From: Lachnospiraceae bacterium
Lineage (GTDB): Bacteria; Bacillota; Clostridia; Lachnospirales; Lachnospiraceae
NCBI GenBank assembly: GCA_902363835.1
Contig: CABJBM010000019.1
Coordinates: 1-64,000 of the forward strand
Length of the DNA stretch: 64,000 nucleotides
Direction: 5' to 3'
Shown: one piece after another, positions 26,127 through 34,574 of the stretch
How the letters are laid out: every line of letters starts with the position of its first letter
Position numbering within the stretch: the first letter of the stretch is position 1
Program-made: the position numbers and the translations under genes
Notes under the pieces: generated by a model
What the model saw: the letters and a program-made list of their open reading frames with translations, nothing else
Told to the model about the DNA's origin: nothing
Databases searched by the model: none

Positions 26127-27127
26127 GCAAGAAGAATCCATCAGAGACATCTGAGATAAAAGCATCAAGCCTCTGGAACACCAATCACTTTATGATCTGG
26201 CTGAAACGCAACATGGCGGCCATGATCGCATTGGTATTCCTGTGTATTGTTTTATCGATTACAACCGATACGTTTCTTGTTAAAAACAACTTATTCAGCG
26301 TATTGCGTCAGGTATGCGTAAACGGTTTCATTGCATTCGGCATTACCTGTGTACTGATCTGCGGCGGCATTGACTTATCCGTAGGTTCTGTTGTGGCGGC
26401 TGCCGGTGTTATTGCCGTCCGCTGCGGAAATGCGGGACTGCCGGTCATCCTTTGCTTTCTGGTCCCCTTATTATTTGGTGCGGTCATTGGCCTTTTCAAT
26501 GGATACGTCATTTCACACACAACCCTGCCGCCGTTTATCGTAACCTTGTCCATGCAGATCATCGTTCGGGGCGTCAGCTACATATTAACAGGCGGTCAGC
26601 CGGCACAGTCCAATAACGAAGCATTTAATAACATGGGAGTAGGGAGCTTTCTGGGAATTCCCATTCCGGTTGTGTTTGTAATGGTGGCATTTGTCATTTT
26701 ATATTTCATAATGAACCGTACCTCCTTTGGCCGCCATGTCTATGCCACCGGCGGAAACAAGGAAGCAGCCAAATACGCAGGTGTTGATACCAAATGGATT
26801 CAGGTAAGGGTTTTCATCATCAGCGGTGTGATGGCAGCCTTAGCCGGTGTGGTTCTGGCAGCAAGACTGTATTCCGGCCAGCCATCCGTAGGAGAAGGCT
26901 TTGAGCGTGATGCAATCGCAGCCTCCGTACTCGGCGGTACAAGCTTTAACGGCGGTATCGGTACACTAGGCGGAACGGTTATCGGCGTACTGATCATCGG
27001 TGTTCTTAACAACGGTATGAACCTGCTTAAGATAAACAGCTACTGGCAGTTTGTAGTAAAGGGGTGCGTAATCCTTGGTGCAGTATACGTGGATTACTTA
27101 AAAAAGAGAGGTTCCCTCAAAAAGTAA
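26120..27127 (+). CDS. Sugar ABC transporter permease (RbsC type)
   Basis: A 335-residue membrane protein of the BPD_transp_2 family with about nine or ten membrane helices. The motifs GGIDLSVGSV and VLGGTSFNGGIGTLGGT (near residue 275) are diagnostic for monosaccharide permeases. It overlaps the ATPase gene, showing translational coupling. It probably forms a homodimeric channel. Confidence 0.9.
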   Translation: MLSKKNPSETSEIKASSLWNTNHFMIWLKRNMAAMIALVFLCIVLSITTDTFLVKNNLFSVLRQVCVNGFIAFGITCVLICGGIDLSVGSVVAAAGVIAVRCGNAGLPVILCFLVPLLFGAVIGLFNGYVISHTTLPPFIVTLSMQIIVRGVSYILTGGQPAQSNNEAFNNMGVGSFLGIPIPVVFVMVAFVILYFIMNRTSFGRHVYATGGNKEAAKYAGVDTKWIQVRVFIISGVMAALAGVVLAARLYSGQPSVGEGFERDAIAASVLGGTSFNGGIGTLGGTVIGVLIIGVLNNGMNLLKINSYWQFVVKGCVILGAVYVDYLKKRGSLKK

Positions 27128-27158
27128 CATTACATAATTAAGACGGAGGCATAAGAAC

Positions 27159-27974
27159 ATGATGGACATTGTAGAATTAAAAAGAAAATGCAATGATATC
27201 CGCAGGGATATTATTAATATGACAGCTGACGCAGCCAGCGGCCATCCAGGCGGTTCCTTATCAGCCGTAGAGCTGATGGCAGGGCTGTTTTACACACAGA
27301 TGCGGGTAGATCCAAAAGATCCTGACAATGAGGACAGGGACCGTTTCGTACTGAGCAAGGGACATGCAGCTCCCTGCTATTATGCGGTATTAGGTGAGAT
27401 GGGCTTTTTTGATAAAGCAGAATTCAAAAATTTCCGTCAGCTTCACAGCATTCTTCAGGGACATCCGGATGCAAAGAAGGTTCCGGGAATCGATGCTTCC
27501 ACCGGTTCTTTAGGACAGGGAATCTCCATTGCGGTAGGAATGGCACTTGGAGCAAAGGCTCAGAATAAGGATACAAAAGTTTATACTCTTCTTGGAGACG
27601 GAGAATTGCAGGAAGGACAGGTTTGGGAGGCATGTATGGCAGCAGCCAACTATCATCTGGACAATTTAACCATCATCATTGATAACAACGGTCTCCAGAT
27701 TGACGGAACCAATGAACAGGTCATGTCTCTCGGTGATTTATCTTCCAAATTCAAAGCATTTGGATTCAATGTACTGGAACTTCCGGACGGCAACAATTTA
27801 GAAGAGGTGCTGGCAGCATACTCCATAAGCACCATGGAAGGAAAACCAAAGTGCATTCTGGCACATACGGTAAAAGGAAAAGGCGTCTCCTTTATGGAAA
27901 ACCAGGTGGGCTGGCACGGCAAGGCACCAAGCGAAGAGGAACGGCAGAAGGCATTAAAGGAACTGGAGGGTTAA
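27159..27974 (+). CDS. Transketolase, N-terminal (TPP-binding) subunit
   Basis: A 271-residue first half of a split transketolase. ASGHPGGSLS, the thiamine-pyrophosphate motif GDGELQEGQVWEA...N and KGHAAPCYYA are intact. It forms the active site with the C-terminal subunit encoded 4 bases later. Split transketolases recur in sugar operons of Firmicutes, where they act on unusual ketose phosphates as well as in the pentose pathway. The operon lacks a kinase gene, so the phosphorylation step must be encoded elsewhere. Confidence 0.9.
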   Translation: MMDIVELKRKCNDIRRDIINMTADAASGHPGGSLSAVELMAGLFYTQMRVDPKDPDNEDRDRFVLSKGHAAPCYYAVLGEMGFFDKAEFKNFRQLHSILQGHPDAKKVPGIDASTGSLGQGISIAVGMALGAKAQNKDTKVYTLLGDGELQEGQVWEACMAAANYHLDNLTIIIDNNGLQIDGTNEQVMSLGDLSSKFKAFGFNVLELPDGNNLEEVLAAYSISTMEGKPKCILAHTVKGKGVSFMENQVGWHGKAPSEEERQKALKELEG

Positions 27975-27978
27975 GGAC

Positions 27979-28914
27979 ATGAGTGAAATGAAAGCGATTC
28001 GAGTGGCATATGGTGAGGCATTGGCTGAACTGGGCGAGGCAAATGAAAAAGTTGTTGTAATGGATGCGGATCTGGCACATGCCACCATGACTGCTACCTT
28101 TGCAGAAAAGTTCCCGGAAAGATTTTTTAATGCAGGCATTGCAGAAGCAAATATGGTTGATATGAGTGCGGGCCTTTCAACCATGGGATACATACCTTTT
28201 TGCAGCACATTTGCCATATTTGGTGCAGGGCGGGCCTATGAACAGGTAAGAAACGGCGTGGCATACCCTAATTTCAATGTAAAGCTGGGTATGACCCATT
28301 CCGGAATCACCCTTGGAGAAGACGGCGGAAGCCATCAGGCCATTGAAGATATGGCTCTTATGCGGGTAATTCCCGGCATGACCGTTGTCGTTCCCTGCGA
28401 TGCAAGGGAAACACATCGCGCCGTAAAAGCGGTGGCAGAAATGGAAGGACCGGCTTATCTCCGTCTGGCAAGGCTCCCAAGCCCTGTGTTTGAAGAGGAT
28501 ATGCCGTTTGTCATCGGAAAGGCAAACGTACTAAAAGAAGGAACCGATGCAGTGGTATTTGCCTGCGGAATCATGGTTTCTACCGTATTGGAGAGCGCAA
28601 AGAAGCTTGAGGCAGAAGGAAAGTCTGTTGCAGTGGTTAATATGCACACCATTAAACCCATTGACCGGGAATGCATTTTAAAATACGCGGCACAGTGCGG
28701 CAATGTCATTACTGTTGAAGAACACAGCACAATCGGCGGTCTTGGAGATGCAGTTGGCGAAGTCCTTCTGGAAAACAAGTGCAACGTAACATTTAAGAAG
28801 ATCGGCGTACAAGACCGTTTCGGACAGTCCGGAAAGCCGGAAGAACTTCTGGAGGAATACGGACTCAGCGAGAAACAAGTTTATAATCAAATAAAAGGAG
28901 TGTTGAAGGCATGA
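27979..28914 (+). CDS. Transketolase, C-terminal (pyrimidine-binding) subunit
   Basis: A 311-residue partner with the pyrimidine-binding domain (about 5-170; FNAGIAEANMVDMSAGL, quoted in part, carries the catalytic Glu) and the C-terminal domain. The set THSGITLGEDG followed by SHQAIED is the substrate-facing loop. It ends by overlapping the next start (ATGA), so isomerase translation is coupled to it. Confidence 0.9.
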   Translation: MSEMKAIRVAYGEALAELGEANEKVVVMDADLAHATMTATFAEKFPERFFNAGIAEANMVDMSAGLSTMGYIPFCSTFAIFGAGRAYEQVRNGVAYPNFNVKLGMTHSGITLGEDGGSHQAIEDMALMRVIPGMTVVVPCDARETHRAVKAVAEMEGPAYLRLARLPSPVFEEDMPFVIGKANVLKEGTDAVVFACGIMVSTVLESAKKLEAEGKSVAVVNMHTIKPIDRECILKYAAQCGNVITVEEHSTIGGLGDAVGEVLLENKCNVTFKKIGVQDRFGQSGKPEELLEEYGLSEKQVYNQIKGVLKA

Positions 28915-29549
28915 GAATCGCATTGATTAATGAGAACAGCCAGGCGGCTAAAAATGAATTGATTTACAACAGCTTAAAGAAGGTTGCAGATGCAAAGGGC
29001 TATTTGGTGGATAATTATGGCATGTATTCCCCTGAGGACAGCAATTCCCTGACCTATGTGCAGAACGGAATTCTGGCAGCCATCCTTTTAAACTCCGGCG
29101 CAGCAGATTATGTGGTTACGGGATGCGGAACCGGCGAAGGCGCCATGCTGGCATTAAACAGCTTTCCCGGCGTGATCTGCGGTCATGTGTGCGATCCAAG
29201 CGACGGCTACATGTTTGCACAGATCAATGACGGCAATGCCATTGCAATGCCGTTTGCAAAGGGCTTTGGCTGGGGCGCAGAGCTGAATCTGGAATATACA
29301 TTTGAAAAATTATTCTCTGAAGCCAGCGGACAGGGCTATCCAAGAGAGAGAGCCATTCCGGAGCAGAGAAACAAGAAGATCTTAGATGTGGTAAGAGAGA
29401 ATAATTTAAAAGATATCCTCACCTGTTTAAAGGGACTTGACCAGGAACTGGTAAAGGGAGCTGTCGGCGGCGAGAAATTCAGTGAGCTGTTCTTTGCAAA
29501 CTGCAAGGATGAGTCCATTGCCGAATATGTAAAGAGCCTGCTGGCATAG
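28911..29549 (+). CDS. RpiB/LacA/LacB-family sugar-phosphate isomerase
   Basis: A 212-residue protein. The RpiB core (1-150) is seen in MRIALINENS, TGCGTGEGAMLALNSFPG and INDGNAIAMPFAKGFG. Members interconvert aldose and ketose phosphates using the cysteine or threonine of the CGTG loop. A C-terminal extension of about 60 residues goes beyond typical RpiB (about 150 residues) and recurs, as I recall, in a clostridial subgroup of unknown substrate. In this operon it should feed a ketose phosphate to transketolase or transaldolase. Confidence 0.8.
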   Translation: MRIALINENSQAAKNELIYNSLKKVADAKGYLVDNYGMYSPEDSNSLTYVQNGILAAILLNSGAADYVVTGCGTGEGAMLALNSFPGVICGHVCDPSDGYMFAQINDGNAIAMPFAKGFGWGAELNLEYTFEKLFSEASGQGYPRERAIPEQRNKKILDVVRENNLKDILTCLKGLDQELVKGAVGGEKFSELFFANCKDESIAEYVKSLLA

Positions 29550-29559
29550 GAGGTTTCTC

Positions 29560-29934
29560 ATGCTGAAACATAAACCATCGGGAGTTGCCCACGTGGCAAT
29601 TCCCACGGATGAGCCGGAAGCAACCGTAGCTTTTTATGAGAATCTGGGCTTTACCAGATTGGTGGATGGAGGAATCCGGGGAATGCTGCAATGCGGAACC
29701 TGTGTCATTGAATACTATCCCAGACGGCAGGATGCAAAGCCCATCGGAAACATTGACCACATTGCCCTGACCTGTGAAAACCTGGATGAAGCATATGAGG
29801 AAATCCTGGCTCAGGGTCATAAGCTCTTATCAGATGGGATTGAATCCAACCAGATGTTTGCACCTCTCACCAATCGTTTCTTTCTTTTTCAGGGTCCCAA
29901 TGGGGAGAAGATTGAATTTTGCAAAGTTGGCTGA
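29560..29934 (+). CDS. VOC (glyoxalase/dioxygenase fold) protein
   Basis: A 124-residue single-domain protein of the vicinal oxygen chelate superfamily. Conserved positions are HVAIPTDEPEATVAFYENLGF, NIDHIALTCEN and FLFQGPNGEKIEFC, each quoted in part or in families of this length. Metal ligands are probably His in HVAIP, His in DHIAL and Glu near the end. It might isomerise or detoxify a sugar-derived dicarbonyl. The reaction cannot be told from sequence. It lies 10 bases after the isomerase gene. Confidence 0.75.
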   Translation: MLKHKPSGVAHVAIPTDEPEATVAFYENLGFTRLVDGGIRGMLQCGTCVIEYYPRRQDAKPIGNIDHIALTCENLDEAYEEILAQGHKLLSDGIESNQMFAPLTNRFFLFQGPNGEKIEFCKVG

Positions 29935-29968
29935 TTATGAATAAATATAACATTTAAGGAGAATTGCC

Positions 29969-30622
29969 ATGAGATTTTTTATCGATACAGCAAATACGGA
30001 AGACGTAAAAAAGGCAAACGATATGGGCATCATCTGCGGTGTTACCACGAATCCTTCCCTGATCGCCAAAGAAGGCCGGGATTTTGTGGATGTCATCAAA
30101 GAAATCACTTCCATTGTGGACGGACCCATAAGCGGAGAAGTGAAAGCAACAACTGTGGCTGCAGAGGGCATGATCGCAGAGGGCCGTGAAATCGCAGCGA
30201 TTCATCCCAATATGGTTGTAAAGATTCCTATGACCGTGGAAGGGCTGAAAGCTGTTAAGGTATTGACTGCAGAGGGAATCAAGACCAATGTGACCCTGGT
30301 GTTTTCTGCTGCTCAGGCACTTTTGGCGGCCCGGGCAGGTGCGGCCTATGTTTCTCCGTTTTTAGGCCGTTTGGATGACATCTCCATGCCTGGTATTGAT
30401 TTGATTTGTGACATCATGGATATTTTTAAGGAACACGGAATTGAGACGGAAATCATTGCAGCCAGCGTCCGCAATCCCATTCATGTGATTGACTGTGCAA
30501 AGGCAGGGGCTGACATTGCTACCGTACCTTACAGTGTATTGGTGCAGATGGTAAAGCACCCGCTGACCGATCAGGGAATTGAGAAATTCAAGGCGGATTA
30601 TAAGGCAGTATTTGGTGAATAA
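29969..30622 (+). CDS. Fructose-6-phosphate aldolase-like transaldolase
   Basis: A 217-residue member of the small transaldolase family, paralogous to the protein at 3551-4231. Schiff-base Lys85 lies in VVKIPMT, and [14 protein letters not shown] is the N-terminal motif. With split transketolase and the RpiB-like isomerase it completes a non-oxidative pentose-phosphate-like set within one inducible operon. Start ATG 29969 follows AAGGAG. It is the last gene before the terminator. Confidence 0.85.
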   Translation: MRFFIDTANTEDVKKANDMGIICGVTTNPSLIAKEGRDFVDVIKEITSIVDGPISGEVKATTVAAEGMIAEGREIAAIHPNMVVKIPMTVEGLKAVKVLTAEGIKTNVTLVFSAAQALLAARAGAAYVSPFLGRLDDISMPGIDLICDIMDIFKEHGIETEIIAASVRNPIHVIDCAKAGADIATVPYSVLVQMVKHPLTDQGIEKFKADYKAVFGE

Positions 30623-30634
30623 CAAATAGTTTTA

Positions 30635-30664
30635 GGCGAAGCTTTTTGGGCTTCGCCCTTTTTT
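30635..30664 (+). terminator. Terminator of the transketolase operon
   Basis: GGCGAAGC (30635-30642) pairs perfectly with GCTTCGCC (30650-30657) and is followed by C and a T run. Confidence 0.85.
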
Positions 30665-30814
30665 ATCAGGCTTAATAAAACCGGATCAACGCATAAAACT
30701 CACAAGGATCATGTTTATAACTTGCATAATTAAAAAAGTAGTAATAAAATGGTTAGAGGAAATTCGTAATGGTATATGATCATGGCCATTACTGCAAATT
30801 TAAGGAGAAATGGT

Positions 30815-31831
30815 ATGATTACAATTAAGAAGATGGCAGAAATGCTTGGAACCAGTACCACTACGGTATCGAATGTTATTCATGGGAAAACGGGCGAGGT
30901 TTCTCCTGCCATGGTGGAAAAGGTAAAACGGCTGATCGAAGAGTATGACTATGTTCCAAACATCAATGCCAGAAATCTTGCAAGAAACAAATCCGGTATT
31001 ATTGGACTGGCTATGAAAACAAACCGGGACAAGTACGATAATATTATGAAAGATCCTTTTGCAGGAGAACTGACCGGAGCTGTTGAAAGCTATGTCAGGG
31101 AAAAAGGATACTTTACCATGTTGTACGTTTCCGATGATATTGCCGAGATTATAAATTCTGTTTCCAGCTGGAATGTTGACGGTCTTATATTGCTGGGAAT
31201 CCAAAAGGCGGATGCCTTCCTTCTGAAACAAAAGGTAAAAAGGCCCATGGTCTTTATTGACTGCTATTTTGATGATTCAATTTTTGAATATGTCAATGTA
31301 GGGGTGGAAGACCAGAGGGGAGGTTATGAGATAACAGACTACCTCATTCAGAAAGGCCACCAAAAGATCGCTTTTCTTGCGGATAACTGCGTGGGAGTGG
31401 ATTACCAGAGGTTTAAGGGATATAAGGCAGCAATTACTGAGGCAGGGATCCCTTATCATGAGGAAGATTTTATCATGCTGGAACCCAATGGCCCGGATAT
31501 GTCCCTTCTTTTATCCGATGTATACCGCAGGGCAGGGGATTTTACCGCCTTTGTATGTGCCTCCGATTACTATGCGTCCCATATCATGAATTATTTGCAG
31601 GATCATGGAATGAGGGTACCCGAGGACTTATCTGTAGTGGGATTTGACGATAATGTTTACAGCCGGATCGTAAGGCCGGCACTGACCACAGTCCACCAGG
31701 ATGTCACCAGGAAAGGCGGGCTTGCAGTGGAAAAGCTGTTTCATATGATCCGTAAAGAGGATTATGGGGACAAGTATGAACAGCTTCCTGTTTTTCTGGT
31801 AGAAAGAGATTCTGTAAAGGAAATAAAATAG
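30815..31831 (+). CDS. LacI-family transcription regulator
   Basis: A 338-residue repressor. The DNA-binding helix-turn-helix is MITIKKMAEMLGTSTTTVSN in part, followed by the hinge helix NARNLARNKSGIIG. The rest is a periplasmic-binding-like sensor domain with FIDCYFDD, FVCASDYYA and VVGFDDN. ATG 30815 follows AAGGAG; an upstream start at 30776 lacks one. It sits after the terminator of the transketolase operon and just before the alpha-glucoside operon. Two AACTTA-N6-TAAGTT operators flank that operon's promoter, so its target is probably downstream. Confidence 0.85.
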   Translation: MITIKKMAEMLGTSTTTVSNVIHGKTGEVSPAMVEKVKRLIEEYDYVPNINARNLARNKSGIIGLAMKTNRDKYDNIMKDPFAGELTGAVESYVREKGYFTMLYVSDDIAEIINSVSSWNVDGLILLGIQKADAFLLKQKVKRPMVFIDCYFDDSIFEYVNVGVEDQRGGYEITDYLIQKGHQKIAFLADNCVGVDYQRFKGYKAAITEAGIPYHEEDFIMLEPNGPDMSLLLSDVYRRAGDFTAFVCASDYYASHIMNYLQDHGMRVPEDLSVVGFDDNVYSRIVRPALTTVHQDVTRKGGLAVEKLFHMIRKEDYGDKYEQLPVFLVERDSVKEIK

Positions 31832-31842
31832 TATGACTGATC

Positions 31843-31885
31843 AAGGAAGTCTTACTCCCCTAAAAGGCGGGAGTAAGGCTTCCTT
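31843..31885 (+). repeat. Long hairpin after the LacI gene, no T run
   Basis: AAGGAAGTCTTACTCCC (31843-31859) pairs with the complement at 31869-31885 over 17 bases with one wobble and a 9-base loop. GGTTCG follows, not a T run. It may end transcription weakly, protect a 3' end, or be a transcribed regulatory element. Confidence 0.5.
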
Positions 31886-31911
31886 GGTTCGTAGAGCTGC
31901 AATTACAAAGG

Positions 31912-31929
31912 AACTTAAACGCGTAAGTT
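31912..31929. promoter_or_regulatory. Upstream LacI-type operator O2
   Basis: AACTTAAACGCGTAAGTT: arms AACTTA and TAAGTT around a 6-base centre, identical arms to the site at 32051. It lies about 85 bases upstream of the -35 box. Confidence 0.6.
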
Positions 31930-32010
31930 GTGAACGCCTGTCTGATTCACAGATTTTAGCTTGTATTCCTTGGATACTTCCGCTTTTTTATGAAAAAAGG
32001 AAAAAAACAC

Positions 32011-32039
32011 TTGCTAACTCGCCTGTAAAATGATAATAT
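32011..32039 (+). promoter_or_regulatory. Promoter of the alpha-glucoside operon
   Basis: TTGCTA (32011-32016), a 17-base spacer and TAATAT (32034-32039), with an overlapping TATAAT at 32037-32042. The start would be near 32047, directly before the operator at 32051. Confidence 0.55.
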
Positions 32040-32050
32040 AATGTACGAAT

Positions 32051-32068
32051 AACTTATGCGCATAAGTT
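32051..32068. promoter_or_regulatory. LacI-type operator O1, perfect palindrome
   Basis: AACTTATGCGCATAAGTT is a perfect 18-base palindrome located about 4 to 21 bases after the predicted transcription start. Its centre is 139 bases from that of the upstream site, close to 13 helical turns, which suits repression by looping. Confidence 0.7.
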
Positions 32069-32128
32069 ACAATGTTAAGGGAAAGTATTTGCATATTAAT
32101 GGTAGAATTAATAGATGGAGGGAGCATT

Positions 32129-33451
32129 ATGAAGAAGAGATTACTGACTATGGTATTAGCGGGAGCAATGGTTTTGGGAGTAATGACAGGATGTGGGAGC
32201 AATTCCGGCAGCGGTGGAAGCACAGCCTCCCAGGAAGGAAAGGAAGAAGCGGCACCGGCACCGGGAAAGGCCGGAGAGGCAATCCGGATTGTAAACGGAA
32301 AGATCGAGATTGACGGCCCTTTAAAAGCTTTTGCAAAACAGTATCAGGAAAAGACCGGCCAGGAAGTTGTGATTGAATCTCTGGGAGGCGGAGTGGATAT
32401 TAACGGAGCCTTAAAGAACTATCTGGCAGCGGGAAACATGCCTGATGTTTTCGTATTTGGAGGAGAAGGCGATTACCAGACCTGGAAGGATTACATGGTG
32501 GATTTAAGCGGAGAAGAGTGGGCCTCCCAGACTGATTTCGGCTTTCAGTCGGCGGAAGGAAAAACCGTTGGTTTTCCTTATGCGGTAGAAGGATATGGAA
32601 TTACATATAACAAGGACATTCTGGATGCTGCCGGAATTGATCCGGCTTCCCTGACAACCTATGATGGTTTTAAGAATGCCTTTGAAACCATTGACAGCAA
32701 GAAAGCGGAGCTGGGGATCACTGCAGTTTGCTCCGTTGCTGCGGAATCCGGGCAGATGTACTGGTCAACAGGAAACCACTTGTTTGGATATTACTTATCC
32801 GGCGGCTTAAAAAGAGGAGACACCAAATACATTGACATGCTGAAAGAAGGCACCGTTGACAAGGAACGTCTGGGACAGTTTGCAGATTTTATGAAGCTGC
32901 TTTTTGATTATTCCGATAAGACCACTCTGATTTCCGGAACCTATGATGATCAGCTGGCATTATGGGCTCAGGGAAAGACTGCTTTCGTCACTCAGGGAAA
33001 CTGGATCGATCCGTCTCTTCCTGACTATCAGGTGAAGTTTGGCTGCGGAATAGCTCCTCTTGCATTTACCAAAGAAGAGATGAAGGGCGTACTTGCTGAT
33101 TGTCCATCCTGGTGGGCTGTTTACAACAAGGGAAATAATATTGATGCAGCCAAAGCATTCTTAAAAGAACTTGCAACCTCAGCGGACGGCCAGAAAAGCC
33201 TTGTAACTGATTGCGGAATGATTTCTCCATATACCACCTGTACGGTAAGCCCTGAGACTCCTCTTGCAAAGAGCTTAAAAACCTATGTGGATGCAGGAAA
33301 TACCTATTCCTGGGAATGGACCAAAATGCCGGAAGGCATTGCCATGAACGCAACGGGAGCTGTTTTTGAATTGTATGCAAAAGGTGAGATCGACAAAGAT
33401 ACGTTTGTTACCATGATGGAAACCGCAATTGCCGATTATGTGAAAAAATAG
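32129..33451 (+). CDS. Sugar ABC transporter substrate-binding lipoprotein
   Basis: A 440-residue family-1 binding protein with signal peptide and lipobox VMTGC, then a Gly/Ser-rich linker. VGFPYAVEGYGITYNKDIL (in part) marks the hinge region. It supplies oligosaccharide to the next two permeases. The two GH13 enzymes downstream point to alpha-glucosides such as isomaltose, maltose-type oligomers or sucrose isomers. The start at 32129 gives a clean signal peptide after GGAGGGAG. Confidence 0.85.
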   Translation: MKKRLLTMVLAGAMVLGVMTGCGSNSGSGGSTASQEGKEEAAPAPGKAGEAIRIVNGKIEIDGPLKAFAKQYQEKTGQEVVIESLGGGVDINGALKNYLAAGNMPDVFVFGGEGDYQTWKDYMVDLSGEEWASQTDFGFQSAEGKTVGFPYAVEGYGITYNKDILDAAGIDPASLTTYDGFKNAFETIDSKKAELGITAVCSVAAESGQMYWSTGNHLFGYYLSGGLKRGDTKYIDMLKEGTVDKERLGQFADFMKLLFDYSDKTTLISGTYDDQLALWAQGKTAFVTQGNWIDPSLPDYQVKFGCGIAPLAFTKEEMKGVLADCPSWWAVYNKGNNIDAAKAFLKELATSADGQKSLVTDCGMISPYTTCTVSPETPLAKSLKTYVDAGNTYSWEWTKMPEGIAMNATGAVFELYAKGEIDKDTFVTMMETAIADYVKK

Positions 33452-33458
33452 TTAGGAT

Positions 33459-33482
33459 AAGGCGGCTTACCAAAGCCGCCTT
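33459..33482 (+). repeat. Hairpin between binding-protein and permease genes
   Basis: AAGGCGGCTT (33459-33468) and AAGCCGCCTT (33473-33482) form a perfect 10-base stem with a 4-base loop and no T run. It lies 7 bases after the stop codon. Confidence 0.6.
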
Positions 33483-33533
33483 AACTAAGTGGTCGCACCA
33501 TGGAAGATAGGGGAAGAGGTTAGGAGAATATAT

Positions 33534-34574
33534 ATGGATGGAAATGCAAAAAAAGTTGTATTCATTTTACCTGTGCTGCTTGGCACGCTGATGATTCTTT
33601 ATGCGCTTTATTTGGATTTATTTTACAAGGAAATGGCATTCAGGGGACTTTTTCTGGTCCTTGGATTTCTTCTGGTCATTGCCGGATTATATTTACTTCC
33701 CGGGAAGCGGCACAGGATGATCGTAAATGGATTGTTTTTACTGCCATTGCTGGGTGCTTTCGGAATCACGGTTTTGATTCCTTTTTTATTCGGCATCTTT
33801 TATTCTTTTACAAACTGGAATGGAATTGGGTTTACAAAGATCGTTGGGCTGGCAAATTATGTGGATATGTTCCGGTCCCCTGACTATGTGTATTCTTTGG
33901 TGATCACTTTCCTGTTTACAGTGGTCAATATGATATTTGTAAATTTCACGGCTTTTGCTCTGGCGCTTTTGTGCACATCAGGGGCAAGAGGAAGGAACTT
34001 TTACCGGGCATCGTTTTTTCTTCCCAACTTAATCGGAGGAATCGTTTTAGGATATGTATGGCAGTTTATTTTTAACAAGGTGTTTCCGTCCCTTGTTCCT
34101 GGAAGCCTTTCCATGCTGACAGACCCTAATCTGGCCTTTTTGGCAATACTGATCGTCAGCACCTGGCAATATGCCGGTTATATTATGATGATTTATGTAA
34201 CAGGGCTTCAATCAGTCCCAAAGGATGTACTGGAAGCCTCAGGGGTGGACGGGGCAAACGGCTTAAAGACCCTGTTTCATATCAAACTGCCCATGATAGC
34301 CAATACCTTTACGGTTTGTATTTTCCTGACCCTGGTTAATTCCTTCAAGCAGTTTGACTTAAATTTTGCCATTACAAACGGAGCCCCCAGCCGGATTTTG
34401 GGAGCCAAGGCCATTGCTTCCACTGAGTTTCTGGCCCTTAACATTTACAATACGGCCATTGCAAAGAACCAGTATGCCCAGGGGCAGACAAAAGCGGTTG
34501 TATTCTTTATCATTTTGGCAATCGTGTCCTTAACCCAGGTGACCATCAGCAAAAGGAGGGAAATTGAACTGTGA
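33534..34574 (+). CDS. Sugar ABC transporter permease (MalF type)
   Basis: A 346-residue membrane protein. Two extra N-terminal helices precede the usual six, and the EAA loop LEASGVDGANGLKT lies near residue 235. It is longer than its counterpart at 17312 by the extra helices. Start ATG 33534 follows TAGGAG; the longer frame from 33489 lacks a ribosome site. It overlaps the second permease by 4 bases. Confidence 0.85.
   Translation: MDGNAKKVVFILPVLLGTLMILYALYLDLFYKEMAFRGLFLVLGFLLVIAGLYLLPGKRHRMIVNGLFLLPLLGAFGITVLIPFLFGIFYSFTNWNGIGFTKIVGLANYVDMFRSPDYVYSLVITFLFTVVNMIFVNFTAFALALLCTSGARGRNFYRASFFLPNLIGGIVLGYVWQFIFNKVFPSLVPGSLSMLTDPNLAFLAILIVSTWQYAGYIMMIYVTGLQSVPKDVLEASGVDGANGLKTLFHIKLPMIANTFTVCIFLTLVNSFKQFDLNFAITNGAPSRILGAKAIASTEFLALNIYNTAIAKNQYAQGQTKAVVFFIILAIVSLTQVTISKRREIEL

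Noticed and set aside
30719..30733. Third LacI operator at the repressor's own gene
   Set aside because: Only one arm matches well (AACTTG) and the other is TAA plus A residues; too weak to list as a site.
31833..32033. Open frame of 66 codons after the LacI gene
   Set aside because: It runs through the 17-base hairpin and the upstream operator, has no ribosome site and no protein-like pattern.
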